Position numbers and translations under genes: made by a program
Assembly: GCA_001898935.1 (NCBI GenBank)
Contig: MKVT01000020.1
Location: 1-64,000 of the forward strand
Origin: Paludibacter sp. 47-17
GTDB lineage: Bacteria > Bacteroidota > Bacteroidia > Bacteroidales > Paludibacteraceae
Length of the DNA stretch: 64,000 bases
Direction of reading: 5' to 3'
The notes under the pieces: generated by a model
Database searches by the model: none
What the model saw: the letters and a program-made list of their open reading frames with translations, nothing else
What the model was told of the DNA's origin: nothing
In this document: one piece after another, positions 16,660 to 25,293 of the stretch
Numbering within the stretch: position 1 is the stretch's first letter
Layout: each line of letters starts with the position of its first letter

Positions 16660-18270
16660 TTAACGAACAATAGCTTTAGTAATAAAACCTTCGGTTTGGA
16701 TAACGTACATACCTTGTGAAAGCTTAATCTTCATGTCGCCCACAGCGCTGATGCTCTGGTGTACCAGCTGTCCGGCGGCGTTGTATACGCGTACCTGCTT
16801 GCCGCTTTCCAGGCCGAACAGGTTCAGTGCGCCTTCTTCAGCAGTAAGATAAAGTTTGCCTTCGGCCTGTGTAGTGGAGGTCGAAATGGTGCCGGCTGCC
16901 GCCAAATTGTACCAGAAACGTACGCCGTTGTTGATTTCCAGGCGGATGGTGCGGGTAGCTTCGGCCGGTACGGTGGCAAGTACCGAAACCTGAAGATCGT
17001 CGTTGGTCGATCCTGCTGCCGGTGCTGCGACGGTAAGCGTGTATACTCCCGATGTTTCGTTGATAACGCGGGTGTAAGGCACATCGATGGTGTATTCTCC
17101 CAGCGCGTCTTTTTGTTTGATGGCTCCTGTTTCGGCAAAGGTAAAGGCTGACGCATGTCCTCCTCCGTCGTTGCCTTCGGTGATGGTGAGCGTTCCTACA
17201 CGGCCATTGCCCTGCAGATTGAATTTAACGGCCGTTTCGGCTGCTGCAGTCACAGGAACGGCTGTGCCGCCCGAGAAGTCGCCGGTAACGGTAACTTCAG
17301 GAGTGCCGTTGTTGTGGTTGATGATGGCATTGCCAACGGCTCCCGCAGGTACCACCCATGCCGGACTCTGGAACATTACCAGCATATTGTCGAATACAAC
17401 GGTGGGGTCGTAGGCCAGGGGTTCGTTGTTGGCGTTTACTCCGTGGGCTACTCCGTCGGCAACGCCCGATTCGTTGGTGGTGCCCAGCGTGCTGATTACA
17501 ATATATACGTTTTTATTGGTGAAGCTGGAAACAGGGATGCCCAGCGCTTCGGCCACTTTGACGCGTTTCACGGCTTCGCCGGTGGTGTAGATGGTCGATA
17601 CGGCCGGTGCCAGCAGGTTGGCGTCGCTAAACGAGGAGCTGCTGTATACTGCCATCTTGTAGGCCGCTGTTTTGCCGGTAGTGCCGGCATCGTAGGTAAA
17701 CATATCGAATTCGATATCGCTTACGGCCGTTTTACCCCCCAGGTTGAAACGGAACACGTATTCAATACGTTTGGCTTTTCCGGGATACATTCCGAATGCC
17801 TGATTGCCCGGAGCAACGTCGAACAAACAAGCGGCGGGACGGGTGATCGAGTCGGTCGAACCTCCATTGATGGTGCCGGTAATCACCGATTTGCGCATGA
17901 TGTTTTTCAGCGAGTCGATGCTGTATACATGCACCGGATTCCCGTTCGCTCCGTGGTTGTTGCTTTTGAAATTACCGGCTTCATAGGCCGATGTGGTGGT
18001 GGCGTCCAAAAAACCTTTGGCCTGGATACCACGTTGAGTCTGACATTTTACAATGCTCACCGAATCTTTTCCGATGCTGGCTGCTGCCCGTGCAGGAGCC
18101 CAGGTGCTGGTGGCCCTGGCCGTGTTGTAATGTACTTCGAAGGTGTCGGGATTCTGAATTTGCGCCCCTGTAAAGGTCTGACCAATGTTCGTGTTGGTGT
18201 TGAAGTTGAACTGAGCCATCGCTCCGCCGGCCAACATCACTACCGCAATAAGTGTAAGTAATTTTCTCAT
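16660..18270 (-). CDS. T9SS type A sorting domain-containing secreted protein
   Basis: The 536-residue protein has a signal peptide (residues 1-19, GGAMAQ). No known catalytic motif is visible; the middle is beta-rich, with repeated Gly/Thr/Val stretches such as GNAIINHNNGTPEVTVTGDF. The last 70 or so residues (ALNLFGLESGKQVRVYNAAGQ to the end, with GMYVIQTEGFITKAIVR) are a T9SS type A sorting domain, so it should be delivered to the cell surface. It stands alone between the glycan operon and tRNA-Glu and is followed by a terminator. A role in surface adhesion or polysaccharide binding is only a guess. Confidence 0.75.
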   Translation of the reverse strand: MRKLLTLIAVVMLAGGAMAQFNFNTNTNIGQTFTGAQIQNPDTFEVHYNTARATSTWAPARAAASIGKDSVSIVKCQTQRGIQAKGFLDATTTSAYEAGNFKSNNHGANGNPVHVYSIDSLKNIMRKSVITGTINGGSTDSITRPAACLFDVAPGNQAFGMYPGKAKRIEYVFRFNLGGKTAVSDIEFDMFTYDAGTTGKTAAYKMAVYSSSSFSDANLLAPAVSTIYTTGEAVKRVKVAEALGIPVSSFTNKNVYIVISTLGTTNESGVADGVAHGVNANNEPLAYDPTVVFDNMLVMFQSPAWVVPAGAVGNAIINHNNGTPEVTVTGDFSGGTAVPVTAAAETAVKFNLQGNGRVGTLTITEGNDGGGHASAFTFAETGAIKQKDALGEYTIDVPYTRVINETSGVYTLTVAAPAAGSTNDDLQVSVLATVPAEATRTIRLEINNGVRFWYNLAAAGTISTSTTQAEGKLYLTAEEGALNLFGLESGKQVRVYNAAGQLVHQSISAVGDMKIKLSQGMYVIQTEGFITKAIVR

Positions 18271-18413
18271 GACATACGTGTATTAAATGATTAACGATTG
18301 TAATTGTCTGTACCTTAAAACGTAGGTCGATAGTATATGTACTCACCTTATTTCTGTCTGTAAGGTGTAAATCAGAGCCGGTGAAAATATTTTCGTTTTT
18401 TTTGTCGAAACTA

Positions 18414-18444
18414 TTTGTAAATTCAAAAAACTGCCGTATATTTG
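18414..18444 (+). promoter_or_regulatory. Bacteroidetes-type promoter of tRNA-Glu/rpsT
   Basis: TTTG (18414-18417), a 19-nt spacer, then TATATTTG (18437-18444) match the -33/-7 consensus of Bacteroidetes housekeeping sigma exactly. The -7 box ends 37 nt before the tRNA. Confidence 0.8.
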
Positions 18445-18481
18445 CACCCGCAATTGAGAGATCATCTGCATCAAAGCTCAA

Positions 18482-18553
18482 GGCCCATTCGTCTATCGGT
18501 TAGGACGCCAGATTTTCATTCTGGAAAGAGGGGTTCGACTCCCCTATGGGCTA
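18482..18553 (+). tRNA. tRNA-Glu (UUC)
   Basis: The acceptor arms GGCCCAT and ATGGGCT pair over 7 bp with one G-U pair. The anticodon stem CCAGA/TCTGG encloses loop TTTTCAT, giving anticodon TTC. The T-arm GGGG TTCGACT CCCC is standard and the CCA end is not encoded. The gene is 33 nt upstream of rpsT and probably shares its promoter. Confidence 0.95.
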
Positions 18554-18586
18554 CTAAACGTAAAAGATTAAAAAAGTATAGTTGAG

Positions 18587-18841
18587 ATGGCAAATCATAA
18601 ATCATCTGTAAAGAGAATTCGTCAGACAGAAAAACGTAAACTGCATAACCGTTACTACGCCAAATCGGCGCGTACAGCTGTGCGTAAGCTCAGAGCCACC
18701 ACCGAAAAGGAAGCTGCTGCAGGTATGTACCCGAAAGTAAGCGCTATGCTCGATAAACTGGCAAAACGTAACATTATTCACAAGAATAAAGCAGCTAATC
18801 TGAAATCTAAATTAGCTCGTTATATCAATAAACTGGCGTAA
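18587..18841 (+). CDS. rpsT: 30S ribosomal protein S20
   Basis: The 84-residue, Lys/Arg-rich protein begins [21 protein letters not shown], a clear S20 N-terminus, and ends with [17 protein letters not shown]20 binds 16S rRNA in the small subunit. The length is as expected for the family. The gene follows tRNA-Glu closely and is ended by a strong hairpin terminator. Confidence 0.97.
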   Translation: MANHKSSVKRIRQTEKRKLHNRYYAKSARTAVRKLRATTEKEAAAGMYPKVSAMLDKLAKRNIIHKNKAANLKSKLARYINKLA

Positions 18842-18866
18842 GTCATTGTTGAAATACACTACAGTG

Positions 18867-18894
18867 AGCTCCTTTCATCCGAAAGGAGCTTTTT
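18867..18894 (+). terminator. intrinsic terminator of rpsT
   Basis: A 10-bp stem, AGCTCCTTTC/GAAAGGAGCT (18867-18876 and 18881-18890), with a 4-nt loop is followed by TTTT. It lies between convergent genes. Confidence 0.85.
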
Positions 18895-19514
18895 CATTTT
18901 GCAGCCAGTTCGGTTTCGTTACTGTCGATCCGGCAATAAAAATCCAGCGATACGTCGATCCATTCGTTGACCTGCATGAGGCCTCCCAGTACACTTGGAG
19001 GGGTGATCCCGAAATCGCGGATCGATAATTTTTTTGTTCCGCGCAATACCCAGTACGGATGTTTTTTCTCCGAAGTCACCGGTATGTCGTACACTACGCT
19101 TTTTCCGGTGATGGTGATTTCCAGTTGAGCTTTCCCCGAACTCATGGCGGGGCTTACCGTGAGGGGTTCGATCTGTTTTAGCTTTACGTAGAGCCTGGGG
19201 TACCTTCGGGCGTCCATCATCGTATAAAATGCCTGCTGTGCCAGCCGATCGTCCGAGGTGAATTTCTTAATCAGCAACCCCACTTTGTGGTCGCCGAGCG
19301 TATAGCGCTTGTCGTCCGACTTGAACAAGGTGAGTTTCAGTTCCGGGTGCTCAATGTGTTTCCCGGTATGGATAAACTCAAATTTGTTCAGATTGGTGGT
19401 GCCTTTAATCGTTATTTTGCTTTTTTCGTTCAGATGAACGTTTACTGTTTGCTGGGCATTCAGTAGGGAAGATGCGGCCAGGAGCGCAACGAAAAGCAGA
19501 CGGGCTGTGATCAT
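18894..19514 (-). CDS. YceI-like domain secreted protein
   Basis: The start is taken at the ATG at 19514 because MITARLLFVALLAASSLLNAQ is a signal peptide; the longer upstream frame crosses a terminator. The 206-residue protein has the YceI-like lipocalin beta-barrel pattern: KGTTNLNKFEFIHTG, ARRYPRLYVKL, LEITITGKSVVYDIPV, SIRDFGITPPSVLGGLMQV. YceI proteins bind isoprenoid-type lipids in a beta-barrel. It is a diverged partner of the better-conserved YceI gene at 20953-21543, with a beta-barrel porin-like gene between them. The exact ligand is unknown. Confidence 0.7.
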   Translation of the reverse strand: MITARLLFVALLAASSLLNAQQTVNVHLNEKSKITIKGTTNLNKFEFIHTGKHIEHPELKLTLFKSDDKRYTLGDHKVGLLIKKFTSDDRLAQQAFYTMMDARRYPRLYVKLKQIEPLTVSPAMSSGKAQLEITITGKSVVYDIPVTSEKKHPYWVLRGTKKLSIRDFGITPPSVLGGLMQVNEWIDVSLDFYCRIDSNETELAAK

Positions 19515-19529
19515 ACGCGTCGGTTGGTA

Positions 19530-19573
19530 TAAAAAAACAGCCGGCAAGTATCCCGAAGAGCATTGCCGGCTGT
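19530..19573 (-). terminator. intrinsic terminator after the beta-barrel gene
   Basis: A 10-bp GC-rich perfect stem (CAGCCGGCAA at 19538-19547, TTGCCGGCTG at 19563-19572) is followed on the minus strand by seven U residues (A-run at 19531-19537). Confidence 0.88.
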
Positions 19574-19585
19574 AAAGGTTATCGA

Positions 19586-20926
19586 TTAGAAGCCTACGAT
19601 GGCCTGTACGGCCAGTCCGTCGAATTGTCCTCCGTGACGGATGTCGTTGGCATTGAAGCCATTGTAGTTCTGTGTCACATATTCGGCTTTGGCCATGATG
19701 TTTTTGGTAACATACCATCCGGCGCTCACCGCAAGACGGTCCACTTTTACATCTTCGGTATATCCGGCAAGCAGCATATTGGCCACATTGTAACGTCCGC
19801 CAATCCAGAACTGCTCGCATTTTCCGAAACGATAGATCAGTTCGGTGGCGATTTGCGACGCAGTGCGGTCGCCTGTGGTCTCGGTACGACCGCGTCCGCT
19901 GGCCGATTCAATTGTTGTGAACGATTCCAGGCCTTTGTATTTCAGGAATAAATTTCCCATCATGGCAGTTACTTTGTCGCCAAATCCAGGGTTCATACGT
20001 CCCGATGTAAAGGTTGAAGTGGTAAGTGCGTTGTCCATTACCCCGTAATAATGCGAGCCTGCCCGGTCGCCTCCGTACAAAGTGTTGGCGTTCGAACCGC
20101 TGGTGTAATAAACCGATCCGGTTAAGCGTCCGCGGAAATCGCCGGTGAATTGTTTATCGTATCCCAACTTGCCGATGAAAGCCGGATCGGCAACACCGTC
20201 CGATACCCCTGCAACTTCGGGCATAACAAGCGGACGACCGTTGATCATACCGTTGGTCACCGCTACCGAACCCAGGAAGCCGTTGTGCATGACATCAATT
20301 TCGGCTCCGATCTCGGTGGTAAATGCATCCATAATCAGGTTTTCGACGAAGGCGTTGCGCATCCCGTTACCGTTGTCGGTGCGGCGGAAGTGAGCATCAC
20401 CATAGTTGATTTCCATATGACCTACTTTTATCGTGGTGTATTCCATGAGGTTGTCAAGAAAGTCCGACTTCAGGAACGGCAGTTTGTCGAAGCGGATATA
20501 GCCTCCTTTTACCCAGGTTTCGTTGTGATGACGGGCCGACAGATATAATTCCATGTTCATATACACGCCTTCGGCCAGGTGCAAATCGAGATTCAGATTG
20601 GCTACAGCTGTGTTGAAACCTGTGCCGATGTTTACTAATTGATTTAAATCGGTGGCCGTAACCGAGCTGGTGACCGTTCCGTCGGCTTTGGCCGTACGTG
20701 TTTCGGTGTATTGCATCTTTGGATTGGCAGTGTTCGAATGGCTTAGCGCCTGGAACGACTGGTTGAAGCCTCCCCCGATTTTTAATTTTACTTTTTCAAA
20801 TTTCTCTCCTTCCGCTTTCGGAGTTTCAAATTCGTTGACTACGCTTTTGTCGTACGATGGAAGTTGTGCCAGAGCCAGGCTGCCCGCAAGCGCCAATGCT
20901 CCCAATGTGAGTAAGTTACGTTTCAT
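19586..20926 (-). CDS. outer-membrane beta-barrel (porin-like) protein
   Basis: The 446-residue protein has a signal peptide (ALAGSLALAQ, residue about 21). After an N-terminal stretch, the sequence alternates hydrophobic and polar residues in many short strands with aromatic girdles (LNLDLHLAEGVYMNMELYLS, FWIGGRYNVANMLLAGYTED) and ends in a terminal Phe, as for outer-membrane barrels inserted by BamA. It resembles phosphate/oxygenated-anion-type porins only in general form; I cannot name a substrate. It is 26 nt downstream of the YceI gene and should be co-transcribed with it, ending at the hairpin at 19530-19573. Confidence 0.65.
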   Translation of the reverse strand: MKRNLLTLGALALAGSLALAQLPSYDKSVVNEFETPKAEGEKFEKVKLKIGGGFNQSFQALSHSNTANPKMQYTETRTAKADGTVTSSVTATDLNQLVNIGTGFNTAVANLNLDLHLAEGVYMNMELYLSARHHNETWVKGGYIRFDKLPFLKSDFLDNLMEYTTIKVGHMEINYGDAHFRRTDNGNGMRNAFVENLIMDAFTTEIGAEIDVMHNGFLGSVAVTNGMINGRPLVMPEVAGVSDGVADPAFIGKLGYDKQFTGDFRGRLTGSVYYTSGSNANTLYGGDRAGSHYYGVMDNALTTSTFTSGRMNPGFGDKVTAMMGNLFLKYKGLESFTTIESASGRGRTETTGDRTASQIATELIYRFGKCEQFWIGGRYNVANMLLAGYTEDVKVDRLAVSAGWYVTKNIMAKAEYVTQNYNGFNANDIRHGGQFDGLAVQAIVGF

Positions 20927-20952
20927 TGTGTGATTTTGTTTGATTGTGTTAT

Positions 20953-21543
20953 TTAATTTACAGAAGCTTTCTGATTCTCGGTCAGCGATACGTCGAAACT
21001 GAGTTTTACAAGATCGCCTACCTTCAATGTTCCCATCAGTACGGTAGGGGGTTTCATGCCGAAATCGCTCATTTTGATTTGGGTCTCCCCGTTAAAAGTG
21101 TATACTCCATTCTGATTCGATTTGCCTTTTGCTTTCAGTACCACTTTTTTAGTGGTTCCTGCAATGGTGAGGTTGCCGTTTACCGCTACCGAAATGTCGT
21201 TCCCGTTGCGCTGGAAACCGGCTACATCGGTCATGCGGAACGAAATGGTCGGGTTTTTCTCGGCCCCCAGAGTGTCGTAAGTCTTCGAATCCATTAGTTT
21301 TTCTCCACTCTTGATCGATTTGACCGGGATGTCGACCGATAAGAATTTCAATTGGTTGTTGTCGGCAAATACCATCTGTCCTTTTATCTGACTGGTTTTG
21401 CTTTTCCAGTCGTGGACATTCGAAGTCCCGTTAATTACGATACTCGAGTTCTGGGGAGAGAAGGTTAGTACCTGGGCCGATACCCATGTGCTCATTGCCA
21501 GTATTCCGACCAGCAAAAAACTTTTGTTGCGTGTTGTTTTCAT
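20953..21543 (-). CDS. YceI family protein
   Basis: The 196-residue protein has a signal peptide (ILAMSTWVSAQ). The YceI barrel is well conserved: NGTSNVHDWKSKTSQIKGQM, MTDVAGFQRNGND, NGNLTIAGTTKKVVLKAKG, IKMSDFGMKPPTVLMGTLKV. YceI proteins bind polyisoprenoid-type lipids and are often induced by stress. It is first in the pair with the barrel gene. Two TATAGGA-type operator candidates lie upstream (21575-21593 and 21613-21631), and the same motif sits before the Rrf2 gene next door, so control by that regulator is likely. Confidence 0.85.
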   Translation of the reverse strand: MKTTRNKSFLLVGILAMSTWVSAQVLTFSPQNSSIVINGTSNVHDWKSKTSQIKGQMVFADNNQLKFLSVDIPVKSIKSGEKLMDSKTYDTLGAEKNPTISFRMTDVAGFQRNGNDISVAVNGNLTIAGTTKKVVLKAKGKSNQNGVYTFNGETQIKMSDFGMKPPTVLMGTLKVGDLVKLSFDVSLTENQKASVN

Positions 21544-21574
21544 CTTGGTTTGTATGTATTGTTTATATTATTAA

Positions 21575-21593
21575 AACTATAGTATATATAGGA
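21575..21593. promoter_or_regulatory. imperfect Rrf2 operator candidate upstream of yceI
   Basis: AACTATA, 5 nt, TATAGGA: the right arm is identical and five of seven bases in the left arm fit. Its centre is 38 bp from that of the perfect copy at 21613-21631. Confidence 0.4.
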
Positions 21594-21612
21594 TATTGTC
21601 TTAAACCTCAAG

Positions 21613-21631
21613 TCCTATAAGTTATATAGGA
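21613..21631. promoter_or_regulatory. Rrf2 operator candidate upstream of yceI
   Basis: TCCTATA, 5 nt, TATAGGA, a perfect 7-5-7 palindrome located between the Rrf2 and yceI genes. The same geometry recurs upstream of the Rrf2 gene. Confidence 0.6.
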
Positions 21632-21682
21632 TTGTTTTTGCTTAAAAAACGGCAGAACCCTTGACGACGGTCGTGCCGTTGA

Positions 21683-22129
21683 TTAATTTTTAAGTGCTTC
21701 CTGCGTTATCATGTTCTCCAAACAGGGTCGTCCGGGACCGGCAATGTCGGCCAGTGTTTTCGATTTCAACATTTTAGCAAACTCTGCTTTCATCTCCGTC
21801 CAGTACTTGTTGGCCGTACAGCAACATTCCAGTTCGCAGAACTCGGGGTTGTCGAGACACTCCACTATAACGATAGGCTCAAATGCCGTGTAAATGTCGT
21901 ACATAGTTATCTGGTTGGCCGGTCGCGAGAGTTTGTAGCCGCTGCCCTTCCCTCTGAATGTAGTGATCAGTTTTTTCGTCTTCAACGCAGCAACGATGGC
22001 ATCTAAATATTTGTTGGAGATTTGCTGATTTTCCGAAATTTCTTTCTGAAGCAGGCCCCTCGGTTCCTCACAACAGGCAATCGCTATCATCGTACGTAAA
22101 CCATATCGTATTTTTGTATTAATCTTCAT
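21683..22129 (-). CDS. Rrf2 family transcriptional regulator
   Basis: The start is set at the Met before KINTKIRYGLRTMIAIACC, because family members begin this way; the protein has 148 residues. A winged helix-turn-helix (LQKEISENQQISNKYLDAIVAALKTKKLI, GKGSGYKLSRPANQITMYDI) is followed by cysteines CLDNPEFCELECCC, in the region where IscR/NsrR/RsrR hold an iron-sulfur cluster. It could therefore sense Fe-S, NO or redox state. An operator candidate (22174-22192) upstream of its own gene, and two upstream of yceI, suggest autoregulation and control of the neighbouring YceI/barrel unit. Confidence 0.8.
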   Translation of the reverse strand: MKINTKIRYGLRTMIAIACCEEPRGLLQKEISENQQISNKYLDAIVAALKTKKLITTFRGKGSGYKLSRPANQITMYDIYTAFEPIVIVECLDNPEFCELECCCTANKYWTEMKAEFAKMLKSKTLADIAGPGRPCLENMITQEALKN

Positions 22130-22173
22130 TGTGTACCGGCTTAACGGTGACAAAAATAGAAACAGTTTTTGAT

Positions 22174-22192
22174 TCCTACAATATTTATAGGA
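22174..22192. promoter_or_regulatory. Rrf2 operator candidate upstream of the Rrf2 gene
   Basis: TCCTACA, 5 nt, TATAGGA, with the same 7-5-7 spacing as the copy at 21613-21631. It lies 44 nt upstream of the Rrf2 start codon. Confidence 0.55.
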
Positions 22193-22278
22193 TTTAAATG
22201 CGGAAAAATTTATCTATTTATATGTTAAAGTTTATAACATTCAGATTGTTAGTGTTTTGCGTTGTGGTTTCGGAAGTG

Positions 22279-25128
22279 TTAATGTGCCTCCAGCCAGTTG
22301 TTTCCGGTGCCGCATTCGGCAATCAGGGGTACCCTGAGTTGTATGGCCTGCTCCATTTCGTGCACAACAAGTTGTTTCACGGTATCCAATTCATGGGTTG
22401 GAACCGAAAAGTTCAATTCGTCGTGTACTTGCAGGGTCATGCGGGTATGGAGCTGTTGTAGTTCCAGCTGCTTCTGGATCCGGATCATGGCTACTTTGAT
22501 AATATCGGCTGCCGATCCCTGGATGGGAGCGTTGATCGCGTTTCGTTCGGCATAGCCCCTCACCACGCTGTTTTGCGAATTGATATCGTTCAGGTAGCGT
22601 TTCCGGCCGAAAATGGTTTCGACATAGCCTTTTTCTTTGGCCTGCTGTATCGCCTTGTCCATGTACGCTTTAATTCCCGGGTAGGTTTCAAAATAGCCCT
22701 CGATCAGTTCTTTGGCCTCTCCCCGGGGGATGTTCAGCCGTTCGGCCAATCCAAAAGTCGAAATGCCGTAAATAATTCCGAAGTTGGCTGTCTTGGCTTT
22801 GCGGCGCATATCCGCATTAACTTCCTCCAGGCCGACTTTGTAAATTTTTGCAGCCGTAGCGGTGTGGATGTCGAGCCCGCTTTCGAAGGCTTCGATCATC
22901 ATCGGATCTCCGCTCAGGTGCGCCATTATACGAAGTTCGATCTGCGAATAGTCGGCGCTGAGAAATACTTCTCCGTCGTCGGGAATGAAGGCTTTCCGGA
23001 TCTCTTTTCCCTGGGCATCGCGGATAGGAATGTTTTGCAGGTTCGGATTGGTGGAGCTCAGCCGGCCGGTGGCGGCCACTGTTTGGTTGAACGAAGTGTG
23101 TACCTTGCCGGTGCGGGGATTGATAAGGGTGGGCAGGGCATCGATGTAGGTGCTGAGCAGTTTTTTCAATCCTCTGAAGTCGAGTATTTTACCGATAATG
23201 GGGTGCTTGCTGCGCAGCTTCTCAAGAATATCCTCGGATGTGGAATATTGCCCGGTCTTGGTTTTTTTTGCTTTGCTGTCGAGTTGGAGCCGGTCGAACA
23301 ATACTTCGCCCACCTGTGCCGGCGACGAAACGTTGAACTCGAATCCGGCCATAGTGTGGATTTCTTTTTCGAGTTGCAGCATTTCTTCGGTCAGCACCAG
23401 CGAACTTTGCTTCAATGCTTCGCTGTCGATCCGTACCCCGTTGCGCTCCATGGTAGCCAATACCCGAACCAGCGGCATTTCCATCTCGTAAAACAGCGTG
23501 TCGAGATTGTTACGGGTCAATTCATCGGCCAGCAACTGTTTAAGCTGAAAAGTAATGTCGGCATCTTCGGCCGCATAATCCTTCAATAATTCTATCTCCA
23601 CGCTACGTATCGAAGGTTGGTTTTTGCCCTTGGCTCCGATCATTTCCTCGTAATGGATGGTTTTGTAATTCAGGTAGATCTCGGCCAGGTAATCCATGCC
23701 GTGCCGTAAGTCGGGTTGCAACAGATAATGGGCGATCATGGTATCGAAAAGCGGCCCTTCGACCTGAATTCCGTACATCGAAAGCATCAGGATGTCAAAT
23801 TTGATGTTCTGACCTATTTTTTCGATGGAGGTATTCGTGAAGAATACTTTGAATTCTTTCAGGATTTCGAGGCACTCGTCGCGGTGGGCAGGCAGGGGCA
23901 CATAAAAGGCCTTACCGGCTTCGTAGCAAAACGAGAGTCCCACCAGCTCGGCCGTAAATACATCGACACCGGTTGTTTCGGTATCGAAGCAAACCGATTT
24001 CTGCAGGAAAAGTTGCGAAATCAGATGGGCTCGTTGTACCTTGGTGTCGGCCAGCTCGTACTGGTGGATGCTGGTGCGGATGCTTGCATAGTTTCCTGCG
24101 GCCGGCTCTGCGGCCGGCGCCGGCGGCTCGGGTGCTTTTTTGACCGGCGCCGGTGCCGGCGCGGCCGGTGATTCGTCGAAAAGCGACATCTGTCCGTGCT
24201 CTTTTTTTGGGGAAGCATACTGGATGCGGTTCACCGGCTGATCGGGCGGGAGCGAAGTGAACACATTACCGAACTTATTGGCCGACATGGTGCGGAATTC
24301 CAGCTCGTCGAACAAAACTTTCAGCGCCTCCTCGTTGACCGGTTCCACCTCCAGTGCTTTTTCGTCGAGCTCTACCGGAACATCGGTTTTAATGGTCGCC
24401 AGGAAACGAGAGAAGCGGATGAGTTCAACGTTTTCTTCCACTTTTTTCTTCAGCGCTCCTTTCAGTTCACCGGTGCGTTCCAGCAACCCGTCGATGCTTC
24501 CGAATTCTTTCAGCAATTTGACGGCTGTTTTTTCGCCCACTCCCGGGCAGCCGGGAATATTATCCGAGCTGTCGCCCATCAGCCCCAGCAGGTCGATCAC
24601 CTGTTCGTGGCTGTCGAGCTCGTATTTGTTCTTCACTTCGTCGGGGCCCATGATTTCGAAGCCACCCGTGTGGCGCGGCCGGTACATGAAAATGTTCTCC
24701 GATACCAGTTGTCCGTAGTCTTTATCGGGGGTCAGCATGTACACCTTAAAGCCTTCTTTCTCGGCTTTTTTGGCCAGGGTGCCTATCACGTCGTCGGCTT
24801 CAAATCCCATCACTTCGAGCAAGGGGATGTTGTAGGCCGCAATGATTTGTTTAATATACGGTACCGCCAGCTTGATATCCTCGGGAGTCGATTCGCGCTG
24901 CGCTTTGTAGGCCTCGTAGGCCTCGTGACGAAAGGTTGGGCCCGGAGGATCGAAACACACAGCTATATGCGAAGGCTTTTCGCGTTTGAGTACATCGTCG
25001 AGGGTATTTACAAAGCCATAGATGGCCGATGTGTTGAGTCCTTTGGAGTTCACGCGCGGGGCGCGGATGAATGCATAATACGCCCGGTAAATAATGGCAT
25101 ATGCGTCGATAAGAAATAATGTCTTCAT
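22279..25128 (-). CDS. polA: DNA polymerase I
   Basis: The start is set at MKTLFLIDAYAIIYRAYYAF, the usual N-terminus; the protein has 949 residues. The 5'-3' exonuclease domain is at 1-290, a Pro/Ala-rich linker at about 320-345, the 3'-5' proofreading domain from about 380 with intact acidic motifs (CFDTETTG, FDILM, YAAEDADIT), then the polymerase domain with motif A DYSQIELRIMAHLSGD, motif B RRKAKTANFGIIYG and motif C VHDEL. All three activities look present. It repairs DNA and removes RNA primers. It is divergent to the prenyl synthase gene. Confidence 0.97.
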   Translation of the reverse strand: MKTLFLIDAYAIIYRAYYAFIRAPRVNSKGLNTSAIYGFVNTLDDVLKREKPSHIAVCFDPPGPTFRHEAYEAYKAQRESTPEDIKLAVPYIKQIIAAYNIPLLEVMGFEADDVIGTLAKKAEKEGFKVYMLTPDKDYGQLVSENIFMYRPRHTGGFEIMGPDEVKNKYELDSHEQVIDLLGLMGDSSDNIPGCPGVGEKTAVKLLKEFGSIDGLLERTGELKGALKKKVEENVELIRFSRFLATIKTDVPVELDEKALEVEPVNEEALKVLFDELEFRTMSANKFGNVFTSLPPDQPVNRIQYASPKKEHGQMSLFDESPAAPAPAPVKKAPEPPAPAAEPAAGNYASIRTSIHQYELADTKVQRAHLISQLFLQKSVCFDTETTGVDVFTAELVGLSFCYEAGKAFYVPLPAHRDECLEILKEFKVFFTNTSIEKIGQNIKFDILMLSMYGIQVEGPLFDTMIAHYLLQPDLRHGMDYLAEIYLNYKTIHYEEMIGAKGKNQPSIRSVEIELLKDYAAEDADITFQLKQLLADELTRNNLDTLFYEMEMPLVRVLATMERNGVRIDSEALKQSSLVLTEEMLQLEKEIHTMAGFEFNVSSPAQVGEVLFDRLQLDSKAKKTKTGQYSTSEDILEKLRSKHPIIGKILDFRGLKKLLSTYIDALPTLINPRTGKVHTSFNQTVAATGRLSSTNPNLQNIPIRDAQGKEIRKAFIPDDGEVFLSADYSQIELRIMAHLSGDPMMIEAFESGLDIHTATAAKIYKVGLEEVNADMRRKAKTANFGIIYGISTFGLAERLNIPRGEAKELIEGYFETYPGIKAYMDKAIQQAKEKGYVETIFGRKRYLNDINSQNSVVRGYAERNAINAPIQGSAADIIKVAMIRIQKQLELQQLHTRMTLQVHDELNFSVPTHELDTVKQLVVHEMEQAIQLRVPLIAECGTGNNWLEAH

Positions 25129-25259
25129 ATTCTTTAAGATAGTTGGAGTGAACACTCCTTCGTGTTCAACTGTTTAACTTTTTGATTTTTCAGATTGTAA
25201 AAGTAGCTAAATTTAGAACATTTATAAAACAAATACGGCTGTTGAATCATTTATTTGGT

Positions 25260-25267
25260 TACTTTTG
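25260..25267 (+). promoter_or_regulatory. -7 promoter box before prenyl synthase
   Basis: TACTTTTG fits TAnnTTTG, 27 nt before the start codon. No good -33 box is seen at the usual distance. Confidence 0.45.
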
Positions 25268-25293
25268 CAGCGAATTGAAGAAAAAAATCTTCT

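Noticed and set aside
17155-18261. Long plus-strand ORF opposite the T9SS gene
   Set aside because: It is antisense to a gene with signal peptide and sorting domain, and its Gly/Val-rich sequence shows no motif.
18894-19820. Longer start (308 codons) for the second YceI gene
   Set aside because: The upstream part crosses a terminator and the preceding barrel gene in another frame, whereas the internal Met opens a proper signal peptide.
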